From an uncultured Thermoleophilia bacterium (GTDB lineage Bacteria; Actinomycetota; Thermoleophilia; UBA2241): a stretch of 9,745 bases of DNA. Location: positions 1 through 9,745 of the forward strand of contig CAIWHY010000281.1 of assembly GCA_903912585.1 (NCBI GenBank), read 5' to 3'. The notes under the pieces were generated by a model. It did not search any database. It was not told the DNA's origin and saw only the letters and a program-made list of their open reading frames with translations. The translations under genes and the position numbers were made by a program. This document shows, in pieces, positions 1 to 6,108 of the stretch. Each line of letters starts with the position of its first letter. The first letter of the stretch is position 1.

Positions 1-64
1 CGCCCCCTTCTCCGCCTGCCGGCAAGCTGTGCGGCTCGCGGGCGGCCCAGCCGGCCCCGACGCG

Positions 65-83
65 GCGGCCGGCCGTCGGCCGC
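65..83 (-). terminator. GC-rich stem-loop downstream of the secreted protein gene
   Basis: GCGGCCG (65-71) and CGGCCGC (77-83) are perfect 7-bp inverted arms around a 5-nt loop. The hairpin begins about 7 nt after the stop codon of the minus-strand gene ending at 90. That position suits transcription termination, but no U-tract follows, so it could be only GC-rich background or an RNA-stabilising 3' structure. Nothing else was recognised in bases 1-89. Confidence 0.35.
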
Positions 84-89
84 GCGCCC

Positions 90-641
90 TCAGGCAGCGT
101 GCCGCAGTCGATCGTCGGGCGCCGCGGAGGCACTCGCCGTGGGCAGCAGCGACGTGGGCGCGGCGGTCGCGCCAGCCTGCTCCGCGCTCGACCGCGACTT
201 GCTCGAGAGGCCGGCGATCAGGCCGACGGCAAGCAGAGCCGCAGCGGCGACCAGCGCGGCGATCCCGCTGCCGATCCCGGGCTCACTCACCGGCACGGCC
301 TTGCCGAAGGGCTGCGGCGCCGCGTTCGGCACGGGCAGCGGCACGGCCGCCACGACGCCGCCGGTGTTGCCGGCACCGAGCGCAGTGCCGCTGGTGCGCG
401 ACGCCTCAAGCGCAGCCCTGAGCATCGCCGGCGTAGCCGCAAAGGCGGCACCGCCGGAGGAAACGGCACCCAGCGTCGTGCCTTCAGTCGCGTACGCGGC
501 GTGCGCCGCCTGCAGGTTCGCCGCCGCCGGCCCTGCCATCGCCGGCGCGACGGCCAGCGCGAGGCCGGCCAGAGCCACGACCGCAAGCACCACGCAGATG
601 CGGCCCTTGCCGGCCTTCCCGGATGTCCTGTACACGTTCAT
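90..641 (-). CDS. Secreted, probably membrane-anchored hypothetical protein
   Basis: This 183-residue protein is not recognised as a member of a named family. The N-terminus is a clear export signal: positive residues (R5, K9, K12, R14), a hydrophobic stretch at about 16-33, and a likely cleavage after A-M-A near residue 36. The middle (about 37-120) is low-complexity, rich in Ala, Gly, Pro and Val, with no Cys in the mature part. A second hydrophobic segment at about 122-145 is followed by S-S-K-S-R, a plausible stop-transfer, then a short tail. This predicts an extracytoplasmic domain with a C-terminal anchor. No LPXTG-like sorting motif is visible. The ATG at 641 is well supported by a GGGGAGGGG Shine-Dalgarno a few bases upstream. 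The gene is divergent from the hydrolase at 820 and appears monocistronic. Composition alone could inflate the ORF, but signal peptide, start site and stop-proximal hairpin together favour a real gene. Confidence 0.7.
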   Translation of the reverse strand: MNVYRTSGKAGKGRICVVLAVVALAGLALAVAPAMAGPAAANLQAAHAAYATEGTTLGAVSSGGAAFAATPAMLRAALEASRTSGTALGAGNTGGVVAAVPLPVPNAAPQPFGKAVPVSEPGIGSGIAALVAAAALLAVGLIAGLSSKSRSSAEQAGATAAPTSLLPTASASAAPDDRLRHAA

Positions 642-720
642 GATCCCCTCCCCTGGGTTCCCCCGCGCGAGCGGAACGGGAGCCCCCTCTCCAACTTGCC
701 CTTGCGGTCATCCGCCCACG
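642..720 (-). promoter_or_regulatory. Possible structured 5' leader of the secreted protein gene
   Basis: Read on the minus strand, the leader can form an outer stem GCGGA/TCCGC and an inner GGAG/CTCC hairpin. The outer stem encloses the stretch ACCGCAAGGGCAAG, which loosely resembles the CGCA..GGGCAA segment of c-di-GMP-I riboswitches. The second conserved GACGCAAAGC-type segment of that class is not visible. Closer to the start lies GGGGGAACCCA and then the Shine-Dalgarno. I therefore call only a possible structured leader, not a defined riboswitch. Confidence 0.2.
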
Positions 721-737
721 ACAGACAGACTAGGACC

Positions 738-771
738 CTGCGCGCAGCGGCGCGTCACCCTCATCGGGTGA
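738..771. promoter_or_regulatory. Two adjacent palindromes between divergent genes (candidate operators)
   Basis: CTGCGCGCAG (738-747) is a perfect 10-bp palindrome. It is followed by TCACCC-TCATC-GGGTGA (755-771), a perfect 6-bp inverted repeat with a 5-bp centre. Both lie in the 178-bp gap between the divergent starts at 641 and 820, about 50-80 bp before the GTG at 820. They could be binding sites for a dimeric regulator of either gene. No convincing -35/-10 pair was found in this gap. Confidence 0.35.
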
Positions 772-819
772 ACAGGCGGATAGTAGGCACTGGTCCGGAA
801 ACGAAGAGAAAGGCGCGAC

Positions 820-2496
820 GTGGACGCAAGACCACAGAAGGCCGCTGCAAGGCCGACGCGCCGCGGCAAGTTCTTCTCCCTGCCGAGCGTGGTGGGGACG
901 GCCGCCGGCGTGGCCGTGTTCGCCCTGACGATGATGCCTTCGCTGCTGCCGCGGCCGTGGCTCATGCAGGGAGTCATCAGCGGCATCGTTTTCGCGGTGG
1001 CCTACGGCTTCGGAGCTTTCGCAGCGTGGGTCGTCCGCCGGCTGACGAAGTGGGAGCCCGCGGCGCGCACGCGGCGCATCGCCTGGCTCGTGGTCATCGT
1101 CGTCGGCGTGACCTGGGTGATCGTCTTCGTCGCCCTGGGCGCCGCCTGGCAGAACGAGGTGAGGCGCCTCGTCGGGGTCAGTCAAGTGGACTTCCTGTAC
1201 GTCCTCAAGGCGGTGCCGGTCGCCGCGCTGACGGCGCTCGTCATCCTGTGGCTGGCACGCCTCCTGCGCGCCGCATCTCATGGAGCCCGCAGGCTGTTCG
1301 GCAAGCAGGCGCCGCGCTGGCTCGCCGCCGCGCTCGGGGTCTTCGTGGTCGCCCTCGTGGTCGTCGTCGCGCTGGCGGCCGCGTTCAAGACCTTCGAGAA
1401 GCTCTCGAACAACATCTACGGCAAGACGAACGCCACGACCGCCAGCGGCATCGTCCAGCCGCAGAGCGCGATGCGCTCCGGCAGCAGCGCCTCGCTGGTC
1501 AGCTGGCAGTCGCTCGGCCTGCAGGGACGCAGCTTCGTGGCCAGAGGGCCGAGCCAGGAGCAGCTGAGGGCCTTTAACGGGCGTCGGCCGACGGAACCCA
1601 TCCGCGTCTACGTCGGCCTGGACAGCGCGCCGACGGCAGCGGCGCGCGCCGCGCTGGCGGTCAAGGAACTCGACCGCACGGGCGCCTTCTCGCGCAAGCT
1701 GCTGGTCGTCATGGGCGCCACCGGGACGGGCTGGATCGAGCCGCAGTCGGCCGACCCGCCCGAGTACATGTACAACGGCGACAGCGCCGAGGTGACGATC
1801 CAGTACTCGTTCCTGCCGAGCTGGATCAGCTTCATCACCGACAAAGCCAAGGCGACCGACGCCGGGCGCATGCTCTTCGACGCCGTCTACGCGGCCTGGA
1901 AAGGCCTGCCGGCGACCAACCGGCCCAAGCTCATCGCCTACGGCCTCAGCCTGGGCTCCTTCGCCGGCCAGGCGCCGTTCACGGGCGCCGCCGACTTCCG
2001 CACGCGCACCGACGGCGCCTACTTCGCGGGCACGCCCAACGACAGCCAGCCGTGGCGCACGCTCGAGGACACGCGTGACCCCGGCAGCCCCGAGTGGCAG
2101 CCCGCGTACGAGGGCGGCAGGACGATCCGCTGGGCGGCCCGGCCGGACGATGTCACGCCGCCGGCCGCCACCTGGACCAGCCCCCGCGTGCTGTATCTCC
2201 AGCACGGGTCGGATCCCGTCGTCTGGTGGAGCCCCAGGCTCGTCCTCCACAGGCCCGGCTGGCTGAGCGAGCCGCGGGCGCCGGACGTCTCGCCCGACAC
2301 CCGGTGGTTCCCTCTGGTCACGTTCCTGCAGGTCACGGTGGACCAGTTCCTGGGGACCAGCGTCGCCAACGGTCACGGCCACAACTACGGCAACATGACC
2401 GTGTACGCGTGGGCGGCGGTCGCCGCCCCGCCCGGCTGGACCGCCGAGAAGACGCAGCAGCTGCAGACGACGGTCGACACGTACCACATAGAGTAG
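820..2496 (+). CDS. Membrane-embedded alpha/beta-hydrolase (Abhydrolase_9 type)
   Basis: This 558-residue protein matches the actinobacterial membrane alpha/beta-hydrolase family (Abhydrolase_9 with its N-terminal membrane domain). About five transmembrane segments occupy residues 20-40, 48-70, 88-108, 125-148 and 166-188. A soluble catalytic domain follows from about residue 230. The nucleophile elbow is G-L-S-L-G with Ser377. A candidate acid, Asp465, lies in H-G-S-D-P after a beta-strand. Candidate His519 or His521 lies in G-H-G-H-N near the C-terminus, so Ser-Asp-His occur in the expected order. The substrate is unknown; a membrane lipid or ester is an inference. The start is GTG at 820, with AGAAAGG 5-8 nt upstream. 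The TAG stop touches the GTG of the next gene in the same frame, which implies cotranscription and probably translational coupling. Length and domain order look complete. Confidence 0.85.
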   Translation: MDARPQKAAARPTRRGKFFSLPSVVGTAAGVAVFALTMMPSLLPRPWLMQGVISGIVFAVAYGFGAFAAWVVRRLTKWEPAARTRRIAWLVVIVVGVTWVIVFVALGAAWQNEVRRLVGVSQVDFLYVLKAVPVAALTALVILWLARLLRAASHGARRLFGKQAPRWLAAALGVFVVALVVVVALAAAFKTFEKLSNNIYGKTNATTASGIVQPQSAMRSGSSASLVSWQSLGLQGRSFVARGPSQEQLRAFNGRRPTEPIRVYVGLDSAPTAAARAALAVKELDRTGAFSRKLLVVMGATGTGWIEPQSADPPEYMYNGDSAEVTIQYSFLPSWISFITDKAKATDAGRMLFDAVYAAWKGLPATNRPKLIAYGLSLGSFAGQAPFTGAADFRTRTDGAYFAGTPNDSQPWRTLEDTRDPGSPEWQPAYEGGRTIRWAARPDDVTPPAATWTSPRVLYLQHGSDPVVWWSPRLVLHRPGWLSEPRAPDVSPDTRWFPLVTFLQVTVDQFLGTSVANGHGHNYGNMTVYAWAAVAAPPGWTAEKTQQLQTTVDTYHIE

Positions 2497-3222
2497 GTGG
2501 GACTCGCGCGCTGGATAGACCGCCACCCCGGTCTCGCCGAGACGGCCGCGGCCGCGGCGATCCTCTCCTACGGCTACTTCATCGTGCGCGTCATTCCGGG
2601 GCCCTGGTACGTGCCGGCCAACCTGACGGCGGCCGGCCTCGCCGTCCTCCTGGTCCGCCGCAGCGGCGCCGGCTGGGGCGACCTCGGCCTGCGCAAGGAG
2701 GACCTCGGCAGCGGCCTCCGCTGGGGGCTGGCCACCGTCGTCCCCATCGCCGCCATCGTCGCCACCGGGGTGGCGCTGACGGTCACGCGCAAGTACTTCG
2801 TCGAGGACAAGTTCCTGCACGAGACGACGGCGCGCACGCTGTACGAACTGTTCGTGCGCATCCCGCTCGGCACCGCGCTGGCCGAGGAGCTCATCTTCCG
2901 CGCGGCCCTTCTGGGACTGTACCTGCGCCGCCACACGTTCTGGAAGGCGGCGGCGCTGAGCTCGCTGGTGTTCGGCTTCTGGCACGTGCTGCCGGCGGTG
3001 GGCTCGGTGAGCAGCAACGCCGCCGGCCAGACCCTGGCGACGCCGGCGGCGCGCGTGGCCGGCGTCCTCGCAACGGTGCTGGCGACGGCCGCCGCCGGCA
3101 TGGTCTTCTGCTGGCTGCGGCGGCGCTCGCGCAGCGTGGTGGCGCCGTGGATCACGCACGCCTCGCTCAACTCGCTCGGCGTCGTGGCGGGCCTGGTCGT
3201 CGCCCGCTGGCTCGGCGGCTGA
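2497..3222 (+). CDS. CPBP family intramembrane glutamic endopeptidase
   Basis: This 241-residue polytopic membrane protein carries all three CPBP/Abi (CAAX-protease-like) motifs. These are E-E-L-I-F-R with Glu130, Glu131 and Arg135; F-G-F-W-H with His163; and H-A-S-L-N with His221 and Asn225. The family contains intramembrane proteases, including type II CAAX prenyl endopeptidases and bacteriocin-immunity relatives; its members are predicted to cleave within or next to membrane helices. Six or so hydrophobic segments span the protein, with the motif-bearing helices in the second half. The start is GTG at 2497, directly after the TAG of the upstream hydrolase and in the same frame. No clear Shine-Dalgarno precedes it, so translation probably depends on termination-reinitiation. 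An earlier in-frame start is impossible because of the TAG. Adjacency suggests a shared membrane role, but no substrate can be inferred. Confidence 0.9.
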   Translation: MGLARWIDRHPGLAETAAAAAILSYGYFIVRVIPGPWYVPANLTAAGLAVLLVRRSGAGWGDLGLRKEDLGSGLRWGLATVVPIAAIVATGVALTVTRKYFVEDKFLHETTARTLYELFVRIPLGTALAEELIFRAALLGLYLRRHTFWKAAALSSLVFGFWHVLPAVGSVSSNAAGQTLATPAARVAGVLATVLATAAAGMVFCWLRRRSRSVVAPWITHASLNSLGVVAGLVVARWLGG

Positions 3223-3231
3223 CCGGTCGGG

Positions 3232-3243
3232 CGCCGCGCGGCG
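3232..3243. terminator. Palindrome in the 21-bp gap between convergent genes
   Basis: CGCCGCGCGGCG is a perfect 12-bp palindrome in the tiny gap between the convergent stops at 3222 and 3244. It could help bidirectional termination, but as a hairpin it gives only about four pairs around a 4-nt loop and has no T-run. This is a weak call. Confidence 0.2.
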
Positions 3244-3837
3244 TCAGCGCTCCGCGCGGCTCCTGCGCAGCGACACCAGCACCGACGCCATGACCACGAC
3301 GATCGTGGCGTCGATCAGCGTGAGCAGCATGTTGATGTCGACCGCCTCGTCGAAGGCGCTCTCGCCGATCTGCCACGGGTTGGTCGCGCCGTTGGCGATG
3401 TGGAAGTTCAGGTTCATGAAGAGCGCGCCGAGCGCCGCCAAGCCCACGAGCGTGACCAGCGTCATGCGCGCGCCGTGCGACAGGCTGCCCCAGCGCGCCA
3501 GCCAGACGATCGCCGCGACGATGAGCACGACGCCGATGAAGATCTCGCCGGCGACGATGAAGTACGCGAACGTGCTCGCGTGCGGGATGACCACGCTGTG
3601 CGCGAACGACGAGTACCAGCCGGGCGCTGCCTTGACGCGTTCTGTGAGGTCGGCGCCGAGCCCCGAGACGAACCCGCCGCGCACGAGCTTGGCGATGACG
3701 CTCCAGAAGAACTCGAACCCGACGACGATCTGGACGACGAGCAGGCCTTTCATGAAAGGCCCGCTCCACCAGGCCCTCTCGCCGGCGGCCTCAGTGACGG
3801 CCGCACCGGCAACGCCGGACGCTGTGATGCTGGACAT
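3244..3837 (-). CDS. DoxX/DoxD-like integral membrane protein
   Basis: This 197-residue protein has four predicted transmembrane segments, at about 29-49, 88-113, 124-145 and 168-190. That topology, and the motif N-L-N-F-H-I-A-N (142-149) at the end of the third span, resemble the DoxX/DoxD family. The family includes the membrane subunit of archaeal thiosulfate:quinone oxidoreductase and many bacterial proteins of unclear, often redox-related, function. The start is ATG at 3837, preceded on the minus strand by AAGGGAG about 8 nt away. It lies 159 bp downstream of hydE on the same strand, so it could be cotranscribed or use its own promoter in that gap. No catalytic residues or cofactor ligands can be assigned, and specific thiosulfate oxidation should not be assumed. 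The C-terminus ends in a basic tail (R-R-S-R). Confidence 0.75.
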   Translation of the reverse strand: MSSITASGVAGAAVTEAAGERAWWSGPFMKGLLVVQIVVGFEFFWSVIAKLVRGGFVSGLGADLTERVKAAPGWYSSFAHSVVIPHASTFAYFIVAGEIFIGVVLIVAAIVWLARWGSLSHGARMTLVTLVGLAALGALFMNLNFHIANGATNPWQIGESAFDEAVDINMLLTLIDATIVVVMASVLVSLRRSRAER

Positions 3838-3949
3838 GTCCCGCTCCCTTCACATATACGCATTTCTCCCCACACGACATATCGACCCCGGGGACATGAG
3901 ACTAAACGTCGCCGAACGCAGGCAGGCGGAGCGAGCGGCCAGCTGCGTG

Positions 3950-3983
3950 GCGGCCGCGAGGGGCGATGCCGCGCAGCGGCCGC
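3950..3983 (-). terminator. Inverted-repeat hairpin just downstream of hydE
   Basis: The octamer GCGGCCGC occurs at 3950-3957 and 3976-3983. Because it is self-complementary, the two copies can pair as an 8-bp stem around an 18-nt loop. The structure starts about 14 nt beyond the hydE stop on the minus strand. It may terminate or attenuate transcription before doxX. There is no U-tract, so the role is tentative. The rest of the 3838-3996 gap contains the doxX Shine-Dalgarno and an AT-richer stretch (about 3851-3883) that may hold its promoter. Confidence 0.3.
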
Positions 3984-3996
3984 GGCGCGCGAAGGA

Positions 3997-5076
3997 TCAG
4001 GCCTGCCCGGACCGCCGGCGGCCGCCGGGCCCGGTGCCCACGGTGCGGCCGATCGTCTCGATGCGGCCCGAGAGGCAACCGCGGCACATCTCGGCGGTCT
4101 CGTTGACGCACGCCTTGTCCGGGTAGATCTCGTACTTCTCGCGGTACTCGGGCGGGGTGAGGTTGGGCATCACGATGTTGGCGCCGCGCTGCAGGCCCAG
4201 CTCGCGGCCGTCGACCTTGTTGATCGTCGCCAGCGCCGTGGTGCTGGGGATGTTGGACTCCGGACACGCGAGGCGCGTGAGCGCGACGGCCTTGTACACG
4301 GTGAGCTCGTCGCTGGGGATCTGCTCGCCCTCGGCGACCGGGCGTGACCAGGTGTGGTCGCCCAGCGGCGTGACCGGGTGCGCGATGTACGGCCCGATGC
4401 CGATCATGTCGAGGTCCAGGCCGCGGAACGTGTCGATGTCGGCCGCGACACTCTCGTAGGTCTGGCCGGGGATGCCGATCATCACGCCGCTGCCCGGCTC
4501 GTAGCCCAAGTCGCGCAGCTTGGCGAGGATGCGGAAACGGTCCGAGACGCGCCCCGGCAGGTCCGGGTGGATGAGCCGGTACAGCTCCTCGTCGGAGGTC
4601 TCGAAGCGCAGGAGGTAGCGGTCGGCGCCCGCCTCGCGCCAGACGGCGAGGTCCTCGTCCGGGCGCTCGCCGAGGCTGAGCGTCACCGCGAGGCCAGTCT
4701 CGGCCTTGATGCGACGCACGATGCCGGCGATCCACTCGGTCTTGAGACCGTAGTCCTCGCCCGACTGCATGACCACCGTCCCCCAGCCGTAGGCCTCGGC
4801 CTCATGTGCGCAGGCGAAGATCTCGTCCGCGCTCATGCGGTAGCGCTCGACCTCGCGGTTGCCGGCGCGCAGACCGCAGTAGCCGCAGGCGCGCACGCAG
4901 AAGTTGCTGATCTCGATCAGGCCGCGGAGGTGGACCTCGTCGCCGACGTTGCGGCGGCGAGTCTCGTCCGCCGCAGCCCACAGCTCGGCGAGCCGCGCCG
5001 GGTCGTCCTCGCGCAGCCATGCAAGGAGGTCGGTGCGCTCGAGGCGCTGGTCCAGGAGCCGGTCACGCTGTGCCAC
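3997..5076 (-). CDS. hydE: [FeFe]-hydrogenase H-cluster radical SAM maturase HydE
   Basis: This 359-residue radical-SAM protein is recognised as HydE, which works with HydG and HydF to build the diiron subcluster of the [FeFe]-hydrogenase H-cluster. The radical-SAM motif C-x3-C-x2-C is Cys60, Cys64 and Cys67 (S-N-F-C-V-R-A-C-G-Y-C). Other family hallmarks are V-V-M-Q-S-G-E-D, L-S-L-G-E-R, R-Y-L-L-R-F-E-T-S, G-I-P-G-Q-T, M-I-G-I-G-P-Y-I-A-H-P and I-P-S-T-T-A-L-A-T. A C-terminal C-x7-C-x2-C (Cys323, Cys331, Cys334) matches the optional second iron-sulfur site of Thermotoga-type HydE; it argues against the related PylB. The GTG at 5076 was chosen because GGGAGAG lies about 6 nt upstream and the product then has the usual family length. 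The reading frame stays open far upstream, but that extension overlaps regulatory repeats and another gene. No hydF, hydG or hydrogenase structural gene lies in the window. Confidence 0.93.
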   Translation of the reverse strand: MAQRDRLLDQRLERTDLLAWLREDDPARLAELWAAADETRRRNVGDEVHLRGLIEISNFCVRACGYCGLRAGNREVERYRMSADEIFACAHEAEAYGWGTVVMQSGEDYGLKTEWIAGIVRRIKAETGLAVTLSLGERPDEDLAVWREAGADRYLLRFETSDEELYRLIHPDLPGRVSDRFRILAKLRDLGYEPGSGVMIGIPGQTYESVAADIDTFRGLDLDMIGIGPYIAHPVTPLGDHTWSRPVAEGEQIPSDELTVYKAVALTRLACPESNIPSTTALATINKVDGRELGLQRGANIVMPNLTPPEYREKYEIYPDKACVNETAEMCRGCLSGRIETIGRTVGTGPGGRRRSGQA

Positions 5077-5133
5077 TCGAGTCTCTCCCGTAGTCGCGGG
5101 TGGGCGGACGGCGGGCGCCAAGACCCGCGATCC

Positions 5134-5164
5134 AGTGTAGCGGAGCGAGGCGGCCGGCTGCCAA
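5134..5164 (-). promoter_or_regulatory. Candidate sigma-70-type promoter for hydE
   Basis: On the minus strand, TTGGCA (5164-5159) resembles a -35 box (5 of 6 matches to TTGACA). TACACT (5139-5134) resembles a -10 box (4 of 6). The 19-nt spacer is longer than the ideal 17. Transcription would start near 5127, leaving a leader of about 50 nt before the GTG at 5076. No other good pair was seen upstream of hydE. Confidence 0.3.
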
Positions 5165-5187
5165 CCCATCGTCGCGGCCACGTCGCG

Positions 5188-5220
5188 AACTCGTTCGTAC
5201 CGACTCCAACTCATTCGTAC
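5188..5220. repeat. Tandem 13-bp direct repeats, 20-bp period (candidate regulator site)
   Basis: AACTCGTTCGTAC (5188-5200) and AACTCATTCGTAC (5208-5220) match at 12 of 13 positions and are spaced exactly 20 bp apart, about two helical turns. The first copy also overlaps the inverted repeat CGAAC-TC-GTTCG (5186-5197). They lie upstream of the candidate hydE promoter, where an activator would be expected, and about 120-155 bp before the divergent gene at 5344. Confidence 0.45.
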
Positions 5221-5223
5221 TAG

Positions 5224-5246
5224 CCCGCGAATCGCCTGATTCGGGG
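5224..5246. promoter_or_regulatory. Strong hairpin or operator in the hydE/secreted-protein divergent region
   Basis: CGAATC (5228-5233) and GATTCG (5238-5243) pair around a GCCT loop. The stem extends with CCC (5224-5226) and GGG (5244-5246) across one bulged G, giving nine pairs. It sits 3 bp after the tandem direct repeats. It could be an operator or an RNA hairpin. The remainder of the 5077-5343 gap has no recognised gene; its last bases carry the Shine-Dalgarno for 5344. Confidence 0.35.
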
Positions 5247-5343
5247 GTCGCTCGCCCACGGGCGCACGCCCTAGCCTCGAGACGCGCGGGAAGATGCGGT
5301 CGGCCGCACCCGCGGCCCCATCCCAGCGCGCGAAGGAGGGGTC

Positions 5344-6042
5344 ATGAAACGCCTCGTTCTCATCATCGTCATCTGCGCGCTCGCCGCACCGCTGGTGCTG
5401 GCGACAAGCGCCCAGGCCCGCTTGTGGGAGCCGGGAGCGCCGTCGGCCGACCAGAGCGCGCGTGCCCAGCTGATGGCCTACGTGGCACAGGTCGCGCCAA
5501 CCTACGCCGAGCTCGAGAACGGCGCCTGCGGCTGTGAGAAGATCGACCTGCCGAGCCATCGCTGCGCGGCGTGCGCGGCCGCCGCGGCACGCGCCGAGAA
5601 GGTGGCGGCGAGCGCCCGCCGTGCTCAATCGAGGCTCGCCGCGGCAGTCCCGCCGGACCAACTGACGGCCGCGCACGCGCAGCTGATAGGGGCGCTGTCG
5701 GCGATCCACTACGGTGCCGAGTACATCGCGAGTAAGGTCCGGACCGCGCCGCAGGACCTCCTGACCGCCACGTTCGTGGCGCCGCCGCGAGGCCGCGGCG
5801 GAGTCGCAGTCGTGATGCGGCCGTCGCCGCGGATCGTCGCCGCCGCCGAGTTCGCGGCGCTGCCGGCGCAGATCAGGAGTGTGGCGTGGCGTCACCACCT
5901 GAGCAGCGCCCTCGACCAGACGCCCTCCGTCGCGGGGACGCCCGGCGAGCACGCGCTGGCGCACCTCGCCGCGTGGCGCACGGCCGTGGTGGCCCAAGCA
6001 CGGGCGCTCGACGTAAGCCTCACGCACGCGCTGGCGTCCTGA
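5344..6042 (+). CDS. Exported alanine-rich protein with a CxC..CxxC cluster
   Basis: This 232-residue protein is not assigned to a known family. Residues 1-25 form a standard signal peptide (M-K-R, a hydrophobic core, A-Q-A cleavage), so the protein is probably released or periplasm-like in location. Apart from C11 inside the signal peptide, the only cysteines are C62, C64, C74 and C77, arranged C-x-C-x9-C-x2-C, with H72 nearby. They could bind a metal or form two disulfides; there is no C-x2-C-H haem motif. Most of the remainder (about 76-135 and 155-232) is Ala-rich and probably helical, with several His residues. A very strong Shine-Dalgarno (AAGGAGGGG) about 4 nt before the ATG supports high expression and this start. 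It diverges from hydE across a repeat-rich 267-bp region and is followed by two stable hairpins, which suggests a monocistronic unit. Confidence 0.75.
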   Translation: MKRLVLIIVICALAAPLVLATSAQARLWEPGAPSADQSARAQLMAYVAQVAPTYAELENGACGCEKIDLPSHRCAACAAAAARAEKVAASARRAQSRLAAAVPPDQLTAAHAQLIGALSAIHYGAEYIASKVRTAPQDLLTATFVAPPRGRGGVAVVMRPSPRIVAAAEFAALPAQIRSVAWRHHLSSALDQTPSVAGTPGEHALAHLAAWRTAVVAQARALDVSLTHALAS

Positions 6043-6046
6043 GCCG

Positions 6047-6096
6047 GGGCAGGCGGTCGTCGGCCCTCGCTTGGCAGAGATGACCGGGGCCTGCCC
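6047..6096 (+). terminator. Stem-loop immediately after the secreted protein gene
   Basis: GGGCAGGC (6047-6054) pairs with GCCTGCCC (6089-6096), and GGTC (6055-6058) pairs with GACC (6082-6085). Together they give about 12 pairs with a 3-nt bulge. The structure begins 5 nt after the TGA at 6042, a typical terminator position, although no U-tract follows. Confidence 0.4.
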
Positions 6097-6108
6097 GCTT
6101 GAACGAGA

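Noticed and set aside
642..672. c-di-AMP (ydaO-type) riboswitch suggested by GGGGGAACCCA before the start codon
   Set aside because: In that riboswitch the element lies in the 5' half and is followed by a hairpin, GGGGTGAAT and a second domain. Here the start codon comes almost at once, so the structure cannot be complete.
99..1577. Long plus-strand open frame of about 492 codons
   Set aside because: It overlaps the secreted-protein gene antisense and the hydrolase out of frame, is dominated by Arg/Gly/Ala, and has no domain or credible start.
730..3159. Long minus-strand open frame of about 809 codons
   Set aside because: It is antisense to the well-supported hydrolase and CPBP genes. Its composition (Arg/Gly/Asp/His rich) is that of a GC-rich shadow frame with no recognisable domain.
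3852..3882. Repeated ACATAT (3852-3857 and 3877-3882) as a regulator site for the DoxX-like gene
   Set aside because: The repeat is only 6 bp and may simply reflect an AT-richer promoter patch. No consensus promoter could be fitted.
5077..6027. Extension of the hydE frame upstream to a much longer protein, including an ATG at 5214
   Set aside because: The extension lies antisense to the secreted-protein gene and across repeats and a candidate promoter. The GTG at 5076 has a good Shine-Dalgarno and gives the normal HydE length.
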